In this document: positions 8,939-21,000 of the stretch, in pieces
How positions within the stretch are numbered: the stretch's first letter is position 1
Layout of the letters: every line of letters starts with the position of its first letter
NCBI GenBank assembly: GCA_964518335.1
Contig: CAZFDT010000018.1
Span: forward strand, 1-64,000
Reading direction: 5' to 3'
Length of the DNA: 64,000 nt
Source of the DNA: CAZFDT01 sp964518335
GTDB taxonomy: Bacteria > Planctomycetota > Phycisphaerae > Phycisphaerales > Phycisphaeraceae
Made by a program: the position numbers and the translations under genes
Notes under the pieces: generated by a model
The model's database searches: none
What the model was told of the DNA's origin: nothing
Seen by the model: only the letters and a program-made list of their open reading frames with translations

Positions 8939-10666
8939 ATGCGCCAACTTTATTGTCTGTTGAGTGCTCTGTGTGTCGTCTCGACCGCGAACGCCCAGAC
9001 GATGTCGGGATACATCAACGTGCGCGACTACATTGAGGCGTCGAGCGAACGCGTTGACCATACGGACGCCATTCGGCGCGCCAGCGCCGAGGCTATCAGC
9101 ACGCGCAATCGAGGCCTGCTCTTTCCGCCGGGGGAATACAAGGTGTCAGACACCATTGACGTAAGTGGTCTCAACGAGATCGTTGGGCAGGCCTACCCGC
9201 GGATCACCCAGACCAACGCCGGCAAGGACATCTTCTACTCCAACCAAGCATGGCGCATGACAGTCCGCGGCCTGAGCTTTGAAGGCGGTCGCGATCAGGT
9301 TGCGCTGGGCAACGGCAACGTGGACCAGGGGTTCCTTGTTGTGTCCGACTGCAGGTTCACCAACGCCAGTGGCGTCGCTGTGCGATTCCTTCGAAACGAC
9401 GAAACCAAGCGCGGAACGGCGTCCACTTTCTGCCTCGTCGAAAAATCGACATTCACCGACTGCATGCAGACGCTGATCAGTGTCAGCGACCAGGCGCATC
9501 TCCGCGATTGCTGGATCAGCACCAAGGCAAAGAAGGACAACAAGGCGGTGATCGAGAACTACGGCTTTCTGACCTGTCAGAACATCATCGGTGTGCCCCG
9601 CGTGTCGCACACAGATCAGCGATGGATTGATAACCATGGCACGTTGACGTGCAAGATGTTCCGCTTTGGGGGCGAGGGGGCGGGGTTCACGCCGGTCGTC
9701 AACTACGTAAGGTATCGCGATCAGGATATAGGCCACACCATTACATTGGAGGACTGCGCTGTATCTTCGCTGGGAAACAATCGACGCGCCTGTGCCGTGT
9801 ATCTGGAGGAGATTCCCAACCAGGTGGTCGTGCGAAATTCCAGTCTTGGCGGTGTCCCTGCCGTGATTGTCAATTCAGAACTGGACCTCGGCACTTATCT
9901 GAATAGTGCGCGTCCTGGCATGCTGCATTTCGACGTGGCAGGTAATATCGGTGAGTTCGCGCAGTCGTTGCCGCAGGCAATGATCGACGCGGCCGCCAAG
10001 CGTGTTGTCACTGCGATCGACTATGGAAGCAAACAGTTATCCGACGCGGAAACGCGTGAGGCGCTCGCCCACGCGGTTGAAGCCGCCAGGTCAGTTTTCT
10101 CGGCCGATGAGCCCGGGGTGACGACGTGGAAAGTGCCCAAGGGTCAGCAGGGTCGCCGCCAGTTGACGGATGCATCCAGGTTTCAGGAGATCACTTTGGA
10201 CACGCATCGATGGGATCTGGGCGACACGCTCGACGGAACGACTGAGCGATGTTCGGACTATCTCGCCCTTGCTGCGGCTGGCGATGACATCGTCCTGATG
10301 AGCCGCATGGATCGCGGAAGCTGGCCCCATGTGCGCATCCGTAGCATCGAAGTGGACTTGGACAAGACGCCGTTTCTTACTTGGCGTCTGAAAGACAATG
10401 GTGTGAAAGGAGGTCACCAGGCGATGAAGGTCATTCGGAACGATACTAACGAGATGACGGTGCTGATGGAGAACTATGATCCCGATCAGTATGGCTACTA
10501 CGCGTTTGATCTACGAGAGGTCCTGGGTGTTCCCAATGGCGTGATCAAGGTCGATCTGAAGTATTACCTCTGTGGCTCCCGTACTATTGATGCCCTGTCA
10601 ACTGCCTACATCATGAAGGGTGAGGCGTTCATCATTGACTTCATTCGACTGGAAGCGGCGCAGTGA
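8939..10666 (+). CDS. Secreted beta-helix protein, paralogue of the preceding gene with an extra C-terminal domain
   Basis: 575 residues from the ATG at 8939, preferred over the ATG at 8915 because it gives a clean signal peptide (MRQLYCLLSALCVVSTANA, cut before Gln) and has AAAGGA about 10 bases upstream. Residues 20-370 align along their length with the previous protein, with the same order of segments: INVRDY, SDTIDV, 'GKDIFYSNQAWRMTVRGLSF', CRFTNASGVAVRF, LRDCWIS, 'NKAVIENYG'. The two genes are therefore a tandem duplication. Beyond residue 390 there is an additional region of about 180 residues (ITLDTHRWDLGDT ... VDLKYYLCGS) that looks like a beta-sandwich carbohydrate-binding module. 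It ends the locus; mobile-element sequence begins 76 bases later. Confidence 0.75.
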   Translation: MRQLYCLLSALCVVSTANAQTMSGYINVRDYIEASSERVDHTDAIRRASAEAISTRNRGLLFPPGEYKVSDTIDVSGLNEIVGQAYPRITQTNAGKDIFYSNQAWRMTVRGLSFEGGRDQVALGNGNVDQGFLVVSDCRFTNASGVAVRFLRNDETKRGTASTFCLVEKSTFTDCMQTLISVSDQAHLRDCWISTKAKKDNKAVIENYGFLTCQNIIGVPRVSHTDQRWIDNHGTLTCKMFRFGGEGAGFTPVVNYVRYRDQDIGHTITLEDCAVSSLGNNRRACAVYLEEIPNQVVVRNSSLGGVPAVIVNSELDLGTYLNSARPGMLHFDVAGNIGEFAQSLPQAMIDAAAKRVVTAIDYGSKQLSDAETREALAHAVEAARSVFSADEPGVTTWKVPKGQQGRRQLTDASRFQEITLDTHRWDLGDTLDGTTERCSDYLALAAAGDDIVLMSRMDRGSWPHVRIRSIEVDLDKTPFLTWRLKDNGVKGGHQAMKVIRNDTNEMTVLMENYDPDQYGYYAFDLREVLGVPNGVIKVDLKYYLCGSRTIDALSTAYIMKGEAFIIDFIRLEAAQ

Positions 10667-10742
10667 TGCGGATCGCTCATCGCTACGATCGACAGGAATG
10701 AGGGCATCCATGAAGCTCGGCTTTCTCGCGCAGGTCGCATGG

Positions 10743-10820
10743 GCTAGTGTACCCCGCCACACAGTATGTAACTTATGCTGACGATCGTTGTCCTTGATTT
10801 CTGAGGGCATTCTTACGCAG
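10743..10820. mobile_element. Left half of a MITE-like remnant of the same IS630 family
   Basis: It begins with the same terminal sequence as the intact element (CTAGTGTACCCCGCCACA) and keeps the internal TAACTTAT at the same offset. No transposase follows before the intact element starts at 10821. A diverged right end lies at 11978-12038. Confidence 0.6.
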
Positions 10821-11977
10821 CTAGTGTACCCCGCCACACGGTCTATAACTTATTCATCGCCCGCCGCGCCCGTTTGACTTTGGCCAGGATGTCGTTGGCG
10901 GAGGCGGTCCAGATGAAGGGCTTGGGATTGCCGTTGTGCTGATTGATGTACTCGTCGATGGCCCCGATCAGGTCATCGACGTGGGTGAAGCTGCCGCGGC
11001 GGATGGCGTGCTCGCTCAGGTCGCGGAAGAAGCGTTCGACCATGTTGAGCCAGGACGCGCCGGTGGGCGTGAAGTGGAAGTGGAAGCGTGGATGGCGCCT
11101 GGCCCACTTCTGGACGTTCGCGTGCTTGTGGGTGCTGTAGTTGTCGCAGATCAGGTGGATCGGCTGGTCGGCGGGCACGCCGGCGTCGATGAGTTTGAGG
11201 AACTTGAGCCACTCCTGGTGGCGGTGGCGTGGCTGGCACTGGCTGAGGACGGTGCCGTCGAGCACGTTGAGGGCCGCGAACAGCGAGGTGGTGCCATGAC
11301 GCTTGTAGTCGTGGGTCATCGTGCCGCAGCGCCCCGGCCGCAGCGGCAGGCTCGGCTGCGAGCGCTCCAGGGCCTGGATCTGGCTCTTTTCATCGCAGCA
11401 GAGCACCACCGCGTGCTCCGGCGGCGACAGGTACAGACCGACAATGTCGCGCAGCTTCTCCACGAACCGCGGATCGTTGGAGAGCTTGAACGTCTCGACA
11501 CGGTGCGGCTTGAGGCCGTGCGCCCGCCAGATGCGGCCGATGGTCGAGTCGCTCAGCCCCGTGGCCCGGGCCATCGTGGCGCGGCTCCAGTGCGTGCGGC
11601 CCTCGGGCTTGTCCTGCAGCGTCTTGCGGACCACTGCAGCACGCTGCCGGTCGCTGATCGCCGGCGTGCGCCCGGGCCGCGGCGCGTCCTTCTCGATCCC
11701 CGCCAGGCCGTGCTGGGCGTAGCGGTCCCGCCAACGCCCGGCCTTCTGCCGCGTGACGCCCAGCCGCCGGCCGATCTCCCGGTTCTCCAGCCCCTCGGCC
11801 GCCAGCAGCACGATCGTCGCACGCTGGGCCAGGAAGACCGGCGTCCGCCGGCTCCGCTGCAGTTGCACCAGCGTGGTACGTTGCGAATCATCCAGCACAA
11901 TGGGCGTCGCTCGTCGCATGCGAGGCCCAACGTACCACACGGTGATATGTTGCATTAACTGTGGCGGGGTACACTAG
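10821..11977 (-). mobile_element. IS630-family insertion sequence, about 1.15 kb
   Basis: Perfect 18-base inverted ends CTAGTGTACCCCGCCACA at 10821-10838 and 11960-11977 bracket one transposase gene. IS630 elements insert at TA. Here a TA sits just inside each outer base (10822-10823 and 11975-11976) and would be the duplicated target, so the element proper is 10824-11974. The element looks intact and recent. It sits beside the old end of the CRISPR array. Confidence 0.85.
10843..11955 (-). CDS. IS630-family DDE transposase
   Basis: 370 residues and full length for the family. The N-terminal half has two helix-turn-helix regions: residues about 42-85 (FLAQRATIVLLAAEGLENRE, IGRRLGVTRQKAGRWRDRY) and about 100-150 (DNA-binding 'Winged helix' with HWSRATMARATGLSDSTIGR). 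The catalytic triad is in order: Asp188 in CCDEKSQIQ, Asp271 in CDNYSTHKH and Glu307 in WLNMVERFF, the Asp-Asp-35-Glu arrangement of IS630/Tc1. Nothing is broken. A second in-frame ATG at 11919 could be used. It reads leftward from the array side. Confidence 0.92.
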   Translation of the reverse strand: MQHITVWYVGPRMRRATPIVLDDSQRTTLVQLQRSRRTPVFLAQRATIVLLAAEGLENREIGRRLGVTRQKAGRWRDRYAQHGLAGIEKDAPRPGRTPAISDRQRAAVVRKTLQDKPEGRTHWSRATMARATGLSDSTIGRIWRAHGLKPHRVETFKLSNDPRFVEKLRDIVGLYLSPPEHAVVLCCDEKSQIQALERSQPSLPLRPGRCGTMTHDYKRHGTTSLFAALNVLDGTVLSQCQPRHRHQEWLKFLKLIDAGVPADQPIHLICDNYSTHKHANVQKWARRHPRFHFHFTPTGASWLNMVERFFRDLSEHAIRRGSFTHVDDLIGAIDEYINQHNGNPKPFIWTASANDILAKVKRARRAMNKL

Positions 11978-12038
11978 CGATCTACGGGTGAGAACTCCGC
12001 TCCTGATAAGTTGCACCATTTGCGACGACCTACACTAG
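11978..12038. mobile_element. Right half of the MITE-like IS630 remnant
   Basis: It ends in TACACTAG, the outer part of the family end, with an ATAAGTTGCA block at the same offset where the intact right end has ATATGTTGCA. By my alignment about 26 of 36 bases match the intact right end. Joined to 10743-10820 it would make an element of about 140 bases with imperfect inverted ends. Confidence 0.5.
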
Positions 12039-12069
12039 CGATGACTCGGACACCGCCATCGCCCTGTAC

Positions 12070-15000
12070 GTTTCAATCCACGCCCTCGTGCAGAGGGCGA
12101 CAGTTGCTGGGCGCGATCAAAGTCCTCATTGCTTCGGTTTCAATCCACGCCCTCGTGCAGAGGGCGACATGTCGTTCATCGTTCACCGCCATTCTTGGCC
12201 TTGTTTCAATCCACGCCCTCGTGCAGAGGGCGACGTCCAGGGAAGGAGGGTATGATGAGCAACCCCGTGTTTCAATCCACGCCCTCGTGCAGAGGGCGAC
12301 TCGTGGCGTGTCGCCCATCGGCAATTTTCTGGCGTTTCAATCCACGCCCTCGTGCAGAGGGCGACACGCGTGACACTTCCACAGGTTCTTGGCGACGTTG
12401 TTTCAATCCACGCCCTCGTGCAGAGGGCGACTCGCCAGCTAGATCAAATTGGGAAGAGCTTTACCGTTTCAATCCACGCCCTCGTGCAGAGGGCGACACA
12501 GGCTCACGTGCTGCTGCCCGTCGATTCGCTTGTTTCAATCCACGCCCTCGTGCAGAGGGCGACACGACGCCGCCGTTGAGCCACTTGATGCCGGGGCGTT
12601 TCAATCCACGCCCTCGTGCAGAGGGCGACACAAAGCACGCCACGCCCGCGTCCTTGCACTGGAGTTTCAATCCACGCCCTCGTGCAGAGGGCGACGCGGC
12701 TTTACGGGGGTGTGCTGGCGCGTTTCTAGTTTCAATCCACGCCCTCGTGCAGAGGGCGACACGAGCTGCGCCAGCGAGCCAAAGCGGCGAAGGAGTTTCA
12801 ATCCACGCCCTCGTGCAGAGGGCGACACGAATTGCTCGCCGTGTTAGGTGGTGCTAATCGGTTTCAATCCACGCCCTCGTGCAGAGGGCGACGCGGGATT
12901 GCGCGTTCCGCTACATGGGCATCGTGTTTCAATCCACGCCCTCGTGCAGAGGGCGACGATCGCCATGCTGACGCAGTGGCCCACCAACCGCGTTTCAATC
13001 CACGCCCTCGTGCAGAGGGCGACCGCCGCCCCGACTTCGTGCTCATCGACGACCCTGTTTCAATCCACGCCCTCGTGCAGAGGGCGACGGCGGCGCGGTG
13101 CCGCCGGTTGAGTCGTGACCGCGTTTCAATCCACGCCCTCGTGCAGAGGGCGACCGAGAGCGGCGTGGACTCGCTCGATTGCTGCATTGTTTCAATCCAC
13201 GCCCTCGTGCAGAGGGCGACTATCGACCAGCCCACAGTAGGCTACGGTTCCATCGTTTCAATCCACGCCCTCGTGCAGAGGGCGACATGGCGTCAGACCC
13301 AGACGCATACCCTGGCACTAGTTTCAATCCACGCCCTCGTGCAGAGGGCGACTAGTGTGATGGTAGAGCGGGTTCAGCAGATCAACGTTTCAATCCACGC
13401 CCTCGTGCAGAGGGCGACTCGCCATGTTTGGCGTGTGGCCCACACGCTTGGTTTCAATCCACGCCCTCGTGCAGAGGGCGACCCCGGCTCGCGTCTGAAT
13501 TGGCCGGGAGCATCGAGTTTCAATCCACGCCCTCGTGCAGAGGGCGACGTCCGAGTCGCACCCTACTCCAATGCCCAGCACGTTTCAATCCACGCCCTCG
13601 TGCAGAGGGCGACCTTCGCCAACGCTCTCCCCACCTGCTCGCGCACGTTTCAATCCACGCCCTCGTGCAGAGGGCGACGCGTGACATTTCATCGGTCTCC
13701 CGCATGGCCGGGGTTTCAATCCACGCCCTCGTGCAGAGGGCGACCCGCCAGGCGCAGCGCGTCGGCCAGGGCTCGGCCGTTTCAATCCACGCCCTCGTGC
13801 AGAGGGCGACGCAGTTGGTGGCCGGTGATCTTTCGACTCATCCGTTTCAATCCACGCCCTCGTGCAGAGGGCGACGTGCCCGCGTAGCGCCGTCAATCAA
13901 CTCGGCGATGTTTCAATCCACGCCCTCGTGCAGAGGGCGACCAGAATTAGCAAATAAAGTTACAAAAGGGTCGAGTTTCAATCCACGCCCTCGTGCAGAG
14001 GGCGACCCGTTCCCTGGGCTGACGGTTGACATGCTGATTGGTTTCAATCCACGCCCTCGTGCAGAGGGCGACGGCTGGCGTAACGATTGTTGACGTATCC
14101 GACATTGTTTCAATCCACGCCCTCGTGCAGAGGGCGACGTGCGTAGCTCGCCGATGGTCTTGACGCAGCGGTCGTTTCAATCCACGCCCTCGTGCAGAGG
14201 GCGACGCGATCCAGTCGCGCATGTCAGCACCGATGAACCGTTTCAATCCACGCCCTCGTGCAGAGGGCGACGCGAATAAAGCGACGACGGCCAGAAGTAG
14301 GACGCGTTTCAATCCACGCCCTCGTGCAGAGGGCGACAGGCCAAGGCGGTACAGGCTGACATGGATGCGATGTTTCAATCCACGCCCTCGTGCAGAGGGC
14401 GACCCACATCATGTCAGCCATCTCGTGGGGCCAAGAGTTTCAATCCACGCCCTCGTGCAGAGGGCGACCTTCCGCCACGATCACTCCAATTTGGCTGTGG
14501 CCGTTTCAATCCACGCCCTCGTGCAGAGGGCGACGCGTGAGTCTCGGTGCTGATCGCCCCCTGCTCATGTTTCAATCCACGCCCTCGTGCAGAGGGCGAC
14601 GCAACCTCACCATGGACGACTGTTTCGACGTAGCGTTTCAATCCACGCCCTCGTGCAGAGGGCGACGACTTCCACGCGAGCGGGCGTCAAGCCCGACTCG
14701 GTTTCAATCCACGCCCTCGTGCAGAGGGCGACCCGGCGATGGCGAGTGAGGCAACGGTTACGATCAGTTTCAATCCACGCCCTCGTGCAGAGGGCGACGC
14801 CGTGCTGGCCCCGATGGAGTCCGGGAGCGAGGTTTCAATCCACGCCCTCGTGCAGAGGGCGACGGAGTTCGATTACTTCGATCTGGGTTTCTCGCTCGTT
14901 TCAATCCACGCCCTCGTGCAGAGGGCGACGCCGTACCACGTCGCATGAGCGTCCACCGATGACGTTTCAATCCACGCCCTCGTGCAGAGGGCGACGGGGC

Positions 15001-18000
15001 TAATCCCGCACTGACGATCTTTTGCAAGTTGTTTCAATCCACGCCCTCGTGCAGAGGGCGACCCTGCTCCAAAACGATTACATGGCGCAGGGCAAGTTTC
15101 AATCCACGCCCTCGTGCAGAGGGCGACTCCGGTCGATTCTCGGCGAGTTCAGTGGCGGCACGTTTCAATCCACGCCCTCGTGCAGAGGGCGACCCGCAGG
15201 TGGGCGCGACGACGGGGAGTGGGGAGCGGTTTCAATCCACGCCCTCGTGCAGAGGGCGACATAAGGTTCCACACTTTTGGTGATAGTCTAATGGTGTTTC
15301 AATCCACGCCCTCGTGCAGAGGGCGACTTGGCCTTGGATTGCTCCGCATCGACCGCAGATTGTTTCAATCCACGCCCTCGTGCAGAGGGCGACGCAACAG
15401 TCCCGTTAAACACGGCTCGCGTAACGCGTTTCAATCCACGCCCTCGTGCAGAGGGCGACGCCATCACGCTGCCGCTGTCGCGCGAGGGCAAGGGGTTTCA
15501 ATCCACGCCCTCGTGCAGAGGGCGACGCGGTGGCTGGGGGCGTTGTCTGATCTTGACGCGGTTTCAATCCACGCCCTCGTGCAGAGGGCGACCCACGTAC
15601 AGCGATGATGGTGTGCTGCGGCCCGCGTTTCAATCCACGCCCTCGTGCAGAGGGCGACGTATCGTCGGTCGCACGTCTCGCACAGGTGTCTGGTTTCAAT
15701 CCACGCCCTCGTGCAGAGGGCGACAAAGCCGCGCGCGATTACGTCACGGGGCGGCTGGTTTCAATCCACGCCCTCGTGCAGAGGGCGACGGGGCAAAGCC
15801 CGCGACGGTGGTTCCCGTCGATGTTTCAATCCACGCCCTCGTGCAGAGGGCGACACGTCGGGTATTCGGGGACGGGGTTCGGATATCTCGTTTCAATCCA
15901 CGCCCTCGTGCAGAGGGCGACTTCTGGCGCGGCCCTGCACAGCACGGCCATCGACTTGTTTCAATCCACGCCCTCGTGCAGAGGGCGACCCTTACCTGTG
16001 CCGCCCTGACCGGCCCGACAGAGTTTCAATCCACGCCCTCGTGCAGAGGGCGACGCGCGACATCATCATCGACCTGTTGCCCCATGAGGTTTCAATCCAC
16101 GCCCTCGTGCAGAGGGCGACGTATGCCGTCGTACATCTACGGCGAGGTCTATGGTTTCAATCCACGCCCTCGTGCAGAGGGCGACCCGCCAGACACAAGC
16201 GCGGGGCGATGATTTTTCGGTTTCAATCCACGCCCTCGTGCAGAGGGCGACCGCGCCGCTCTTGCCCGCCATGAGGCCAAGCACGGGTTTCAATCCACGC
16301 CCTCGTGCAGAGGGCGACCGAACGCGAGCGCCGGGCTATCGTCGGGGTGAAAGTTTCAATCCACGCCCTCGTGCAGAGGGCGACATACACACAAACGCGA
16401 TGGCTGCGAGATTCCACGTTTCAATCCACGCCCTCGTGCAGAGGGCGACCGACGGCCTTGATTTCCATACCGTTCCCGCACGCGTTTCAATCCACGCCCT
16501 CGTGCAGAGGGCGACACAGTGGGCTACGGCCTACTACCAGCGCGAGGGGTTTCAATCCACGCCCTCGTGCAGAGGGCGACATCTTCGCTCGGGCGTTAGC
16601 CCGTGGTCGGTGTTGTTTCAATCCACGCCCTCGTGCAGAGGGCGACCTGCTTGGGAATAGGCCAACCACCTCGCCAAAAAGGTTTCAATCCACGCCCTCG
16701 TGCAGAGGCGACCTCGAGGCACCGGATCGGGTAGCACACGGCGGGGTTTCAATCCACGCCCTCGTGCAGAGGGCGACGCGCCGAGGTCAGGTAGGAGCTG
16801 ATCGCCGCCGGGTTTCAATCCACGCCCTCGTGCAGAGGGCGACACGGCGCCATCCTGGGCTTAGCCGGCCCGGGCAAGTTTCAATCCACGCCCTCGTGCA
16901 GAGGGCGACGTAGGCGTACTGCTGTTTGTGGCGGGACTACTCGGTTTCAATCCACGCCCTCGTGCAGAGGGCGACACGTCGGGTATTCGGGGACGGGGTT
17001 CGGATATCTCGTTTCAATCCACGCCCTCGTGCAGAGGGCGACCTGGTGGAGTTTCGAGTCCGCACCGTGCTGGCGTCGTTTCAATCCACGCCCTCGTGCA
17101 GAGGGCGACGTGCCCGCGGCGGTGGGACGAGCTACGATCGCACGTTTCAATCCACGCCCTCGTGCAGAGGGCGACCAAGAGGCAAGACTATCTCATGCCC
17201 ACGCCGCTGTTTCAATCCACGCCCTCGTGCAGAGGGCGACATGGACAGCGTGCAGAGATATCTTTGTTTATTGCAGTTTCAATCCACGCCCTCGTGCAGA
17301 GGGCGACCAAGGCTGGGCAGGCGCAGTTCGGTAAGCTGCTGGTTTCAATCCACGCCCTCGTGCAGAGGGCGACAGGGGGGAGCATCGCCACGGCTTCCCC
17401 AGCGTGGTTTCAATCCACGCCCTCGTGCAGAGGGCGACGGCATCGATGCGGCAGACCCGAGTTCGCCCGATGGTTTCAATCCACGCCCTCGTGCAGAGGG
17501 CGACAGCAAGCAGTTGACAGTTCGCGGCGCGCAGGCGATGTTTCAATCCACGCCCTCGTGCAGAGGGCGACGGGTTCTCGCTTCGTCGCGTACAGGGCCT
17601 CAACGGTTTCAATCCACGCCCTCGTGCAGAGGGCGACATGGTCGGGCTCAGGGTCAGCCGAGCCCGCCGGGTTTCAATCCACGCCCTCGTGCAGAGGGCG
17701 ACGGCGGCACGATGCACACCGCAACGGCGAGCGTGTCGTTTCAATCCACGCCCTCGTGCAGAGGGCGACCAACGAGCACAAACGTGCCTGTGGGATTGAT
17801 CTTGTTTCAATCCACGCCCTCGTGCAGAGGGCGACCCGCCGCGATCGACGAACCGATCAGTGACGCGCTCGTTTCAATCCACGCCCTCGTGCAGAGGGCG
17901 ACGCGGGCTGCGGGCGGTGGGGAATCGAGAGGCGATGTTTCAATCCACGCCCTCGTGCAGAGGGCGACATGTCCACCACGCGCGTCGCCCGGATCGCGGC

Positions 18001-21000
18001 CTCGTTTCAATCCACGCCCTCGTGCAGAGGGCGACCAGTCGTACTCATATGCCGCGCCAGACGGCACGCGTTTCAATCCACGCCCTCGTGCAGAGGGCGA
18101 CGACGCAATCGCGAGCGCCCATGCGGGGATGTGCAGTTTCAATCCACGCCCTCGTGCAGAGGGCGACCTTGCGGCATGGACGCTACTCGCACCACGCGCC
18201 GTTTCAATCCACGCCCTCGTGCAGAGGGCGACACAGTGCGATAGCGGACTGCAACCCCGGCGCGCCGTTTCAATCCACGCCCTCGTGCAGAGGGCGACGC
18301 GGTGGCTGGGGGCGTTGTCTGATCTTGACGCGGTTTCAATCCACGCCCTCGTGCAGAGGGCGACGCGGCATCGACGCCAGAGAATGTAATGTCTAACGTT
18401 TCAATCCACGCCCTCGTGCAGAGGGCGACGTCTCGCCATACAACTGCAGCGCGAACACGGATGTTTCAATCCACGCCCTCGTGCAGAGGGCGACCCGACA
18501 GACGCAAGACCCGCACCACCAACCATGCGTTTCAATCCACGCCCTCGTGCAGAGGGCGACCAGTGCCGCGTCGGGGGCCTTGTTGTAAATGGTGTTTCAA
18601 TCCACGCCCTCGTGCAGAGGGCGACCCGCGTCGGCAGTGTAGTTGTCGGGTTTTGCGTAGTTTCAATCCACGCCCTCGTGCAGAGGGCGACTATCACGCA
18701 CACCCAGCACCGACGCCACCGACACGTTTCAATCCACGCCCTCGTGCAGAGGGCGACAACGCTATCTCCCCGTAGCCTACTCGCTGGCGTGGTTTCAATC
18801 CACGCCCTCGTGCAGAGGGCGACACTACGAATACATCGCATCACGCGGGGCCGATGCGTTTCAATCCACGCCCTCGTGCAGAGGGCGACCGTGATCGGCG
18901 CTGGGTCCGAGGAAGAGTTCAAGTTTCAATCCACGCCCTCGTGCAGAGGGCGACTCGCTGGTTGCCGCCGCCCATTCGCGTCGCTCACGTTTCAATCCAC
19001 GCCCTCGTGCAGAGGGCGACGCGGCCTCCACGATGTCGCCGGGGATGATGCCGAGTTTCAATCCACGCCCTCGTGCAGAGGGCGACGTGGTTTGCAATGA
19101 ACTGTGGCTCGCAACGGGCGTTTCAATCCACGCCCTCGTGCAGAGGCCCACTCCTGCTGACCACGCTGACCTTTGGCGGGGCGGCGTTTCAATCCACGCC
19201 CTCGTGCAGAGGGCGACCCCCATCATCATCGCTCGCGAAACCATGCTGGTCGTTTCAATCCACGCCCTCGTGCAGAGGGCGACGGCCGACCTGCTCGCCC
19301 GCGGCGTGGCCTGGCTGTTTCAATCCACGCCCTCGTGCAGAGGGCGACGGAATCGCATGGTCGATGATGGTATCATGCTGGATGTTTCAATCCACGCCCT
19401 CGTGCAGAGGGCGACTCGTGTTCCTTCGCCGCATACGCTGGCATCGACTCGTTTCAATCCACGCCCTCGTGCAGAGGGCGACCGCCGCGCCCGGGATCGC
19501 TGTCACGCAGACCAGGGCGTTTCAATCCACGCCCTCGTGCAGAGGGCGACGGCCTGTGCTGGATACGTATTCCCCGTCTGCCCGGTTTCAATCCACGCCC
19601 TCGTGCAGAGGGCGACCAACGGCGTAAAGCTCTACGCCGCGTCGGAGGTTGTTTCAATCCACGCCCTCGTGCAGAGGGCGACCTGTTGGAACTGCTTGGC
19701 GGAATTGTTTTGCTTGTTTCAATCCACGCCCTCGTGCAGAGGGCGACCAACGAGCGATGGCTGCAGCGATTCGGCCGCCCCGTTTCAATCCACGCCCTCG
19801 TGCAGAGGGCGACCGACGACGAGGGATGGCACAGCGACGCGCTGCTGGTTTCAATCCACGCCCTCGTGCAGAGGGCGACGTTGTGGGGTGGGCGATTCAG
19901 GCCCCAGACAAGCGTTTCAATCCACGCCCTCGTGCAGAGGGCGACCTATTGCCGATGTCGTTCTCGGCGCCATGGGTGTGTTTCAATCCACGCCCTCGTG
20001 CAGAGGGCGACTCAATTCGTACAAGTTGATACGCGCCGCGCGGCGGTTTCAATCCACGCCCTCGTGCAGAGGGCGACCGCCATCGCACAGGGCTGGGACG
20101 TGACCAAGGTTGTTTCAATCCACGCCCTCGTGCAGAGGGCGACTTTGCTGGGCTTCAACTACGCGCTGTCCGACGGCGTTTCAATCCACGCCCTCGTGCA
20201 GAGGGCGACCCCCGCGCGTCAAGGTAATTCTGCCGTCGCCGGGGTTTCAATCCACGCCCTCGTGCAGAGGGCGACGCAGTATCACGCCGCGCGATTCGAC
20301 ATTGCTCTCGTTTCAATCCACGCCCTCGTGCAGAGGGCGACCGCTGCCGGCCCTGGCTGACGGTCGGTATGCGCTCGTTTCAATCCACGCCCTCGTGCAG
20401 AGGGCGACCAACACGACCCGCACGACTACGACCGCCACAATCGTTTCAATCCACGCCCTCGTGCAGAGGGCGACTCGGCCGCTTCCTTTTTGTTGATCGC
20501 GTACCACGTTTCAATCCACGCCCTCGTGCAGAGGGCGACGTACGATCGGTGAGAGGATCGAATCATGCACGCTGTTTCAATCCACGCCCTCGTGCAGAGG
20601 GCGACCAGACGGCGACACGATCGCCGTGCCAGTCGGAAGTTTCAATCCACGCCCTCGTGCAGAGGGCGACAGACGTTCGTGCTCGTGGTCGTGGACGGTG
20701 CAGGCGTTTCAATCCACGCCCTCGTGCAGAGGGCGACCCAAGGCGATGGCGGAGGACTGAGCCGATGGCCCGTTTCAATCCACGCCCTCGTGCAGAGGGC
20801 GACCAAGCCCGAGCGAGGCGACGAGATCAAGGTCGTTGTTTCAATCCACGCCCTCGTGCAGAGGGCGACCTGGGCGGGCGAGTTGGTCAACCGCAGCGAG
20901 CACGTTTCAATCCACGCCCTCGTGCAGAGGGCGACATAGTATCATTCCAGTAAGAGGCAAAGACTTTGTTGTTTCAATCCACGCCCTCGTGCAGAGGGCG

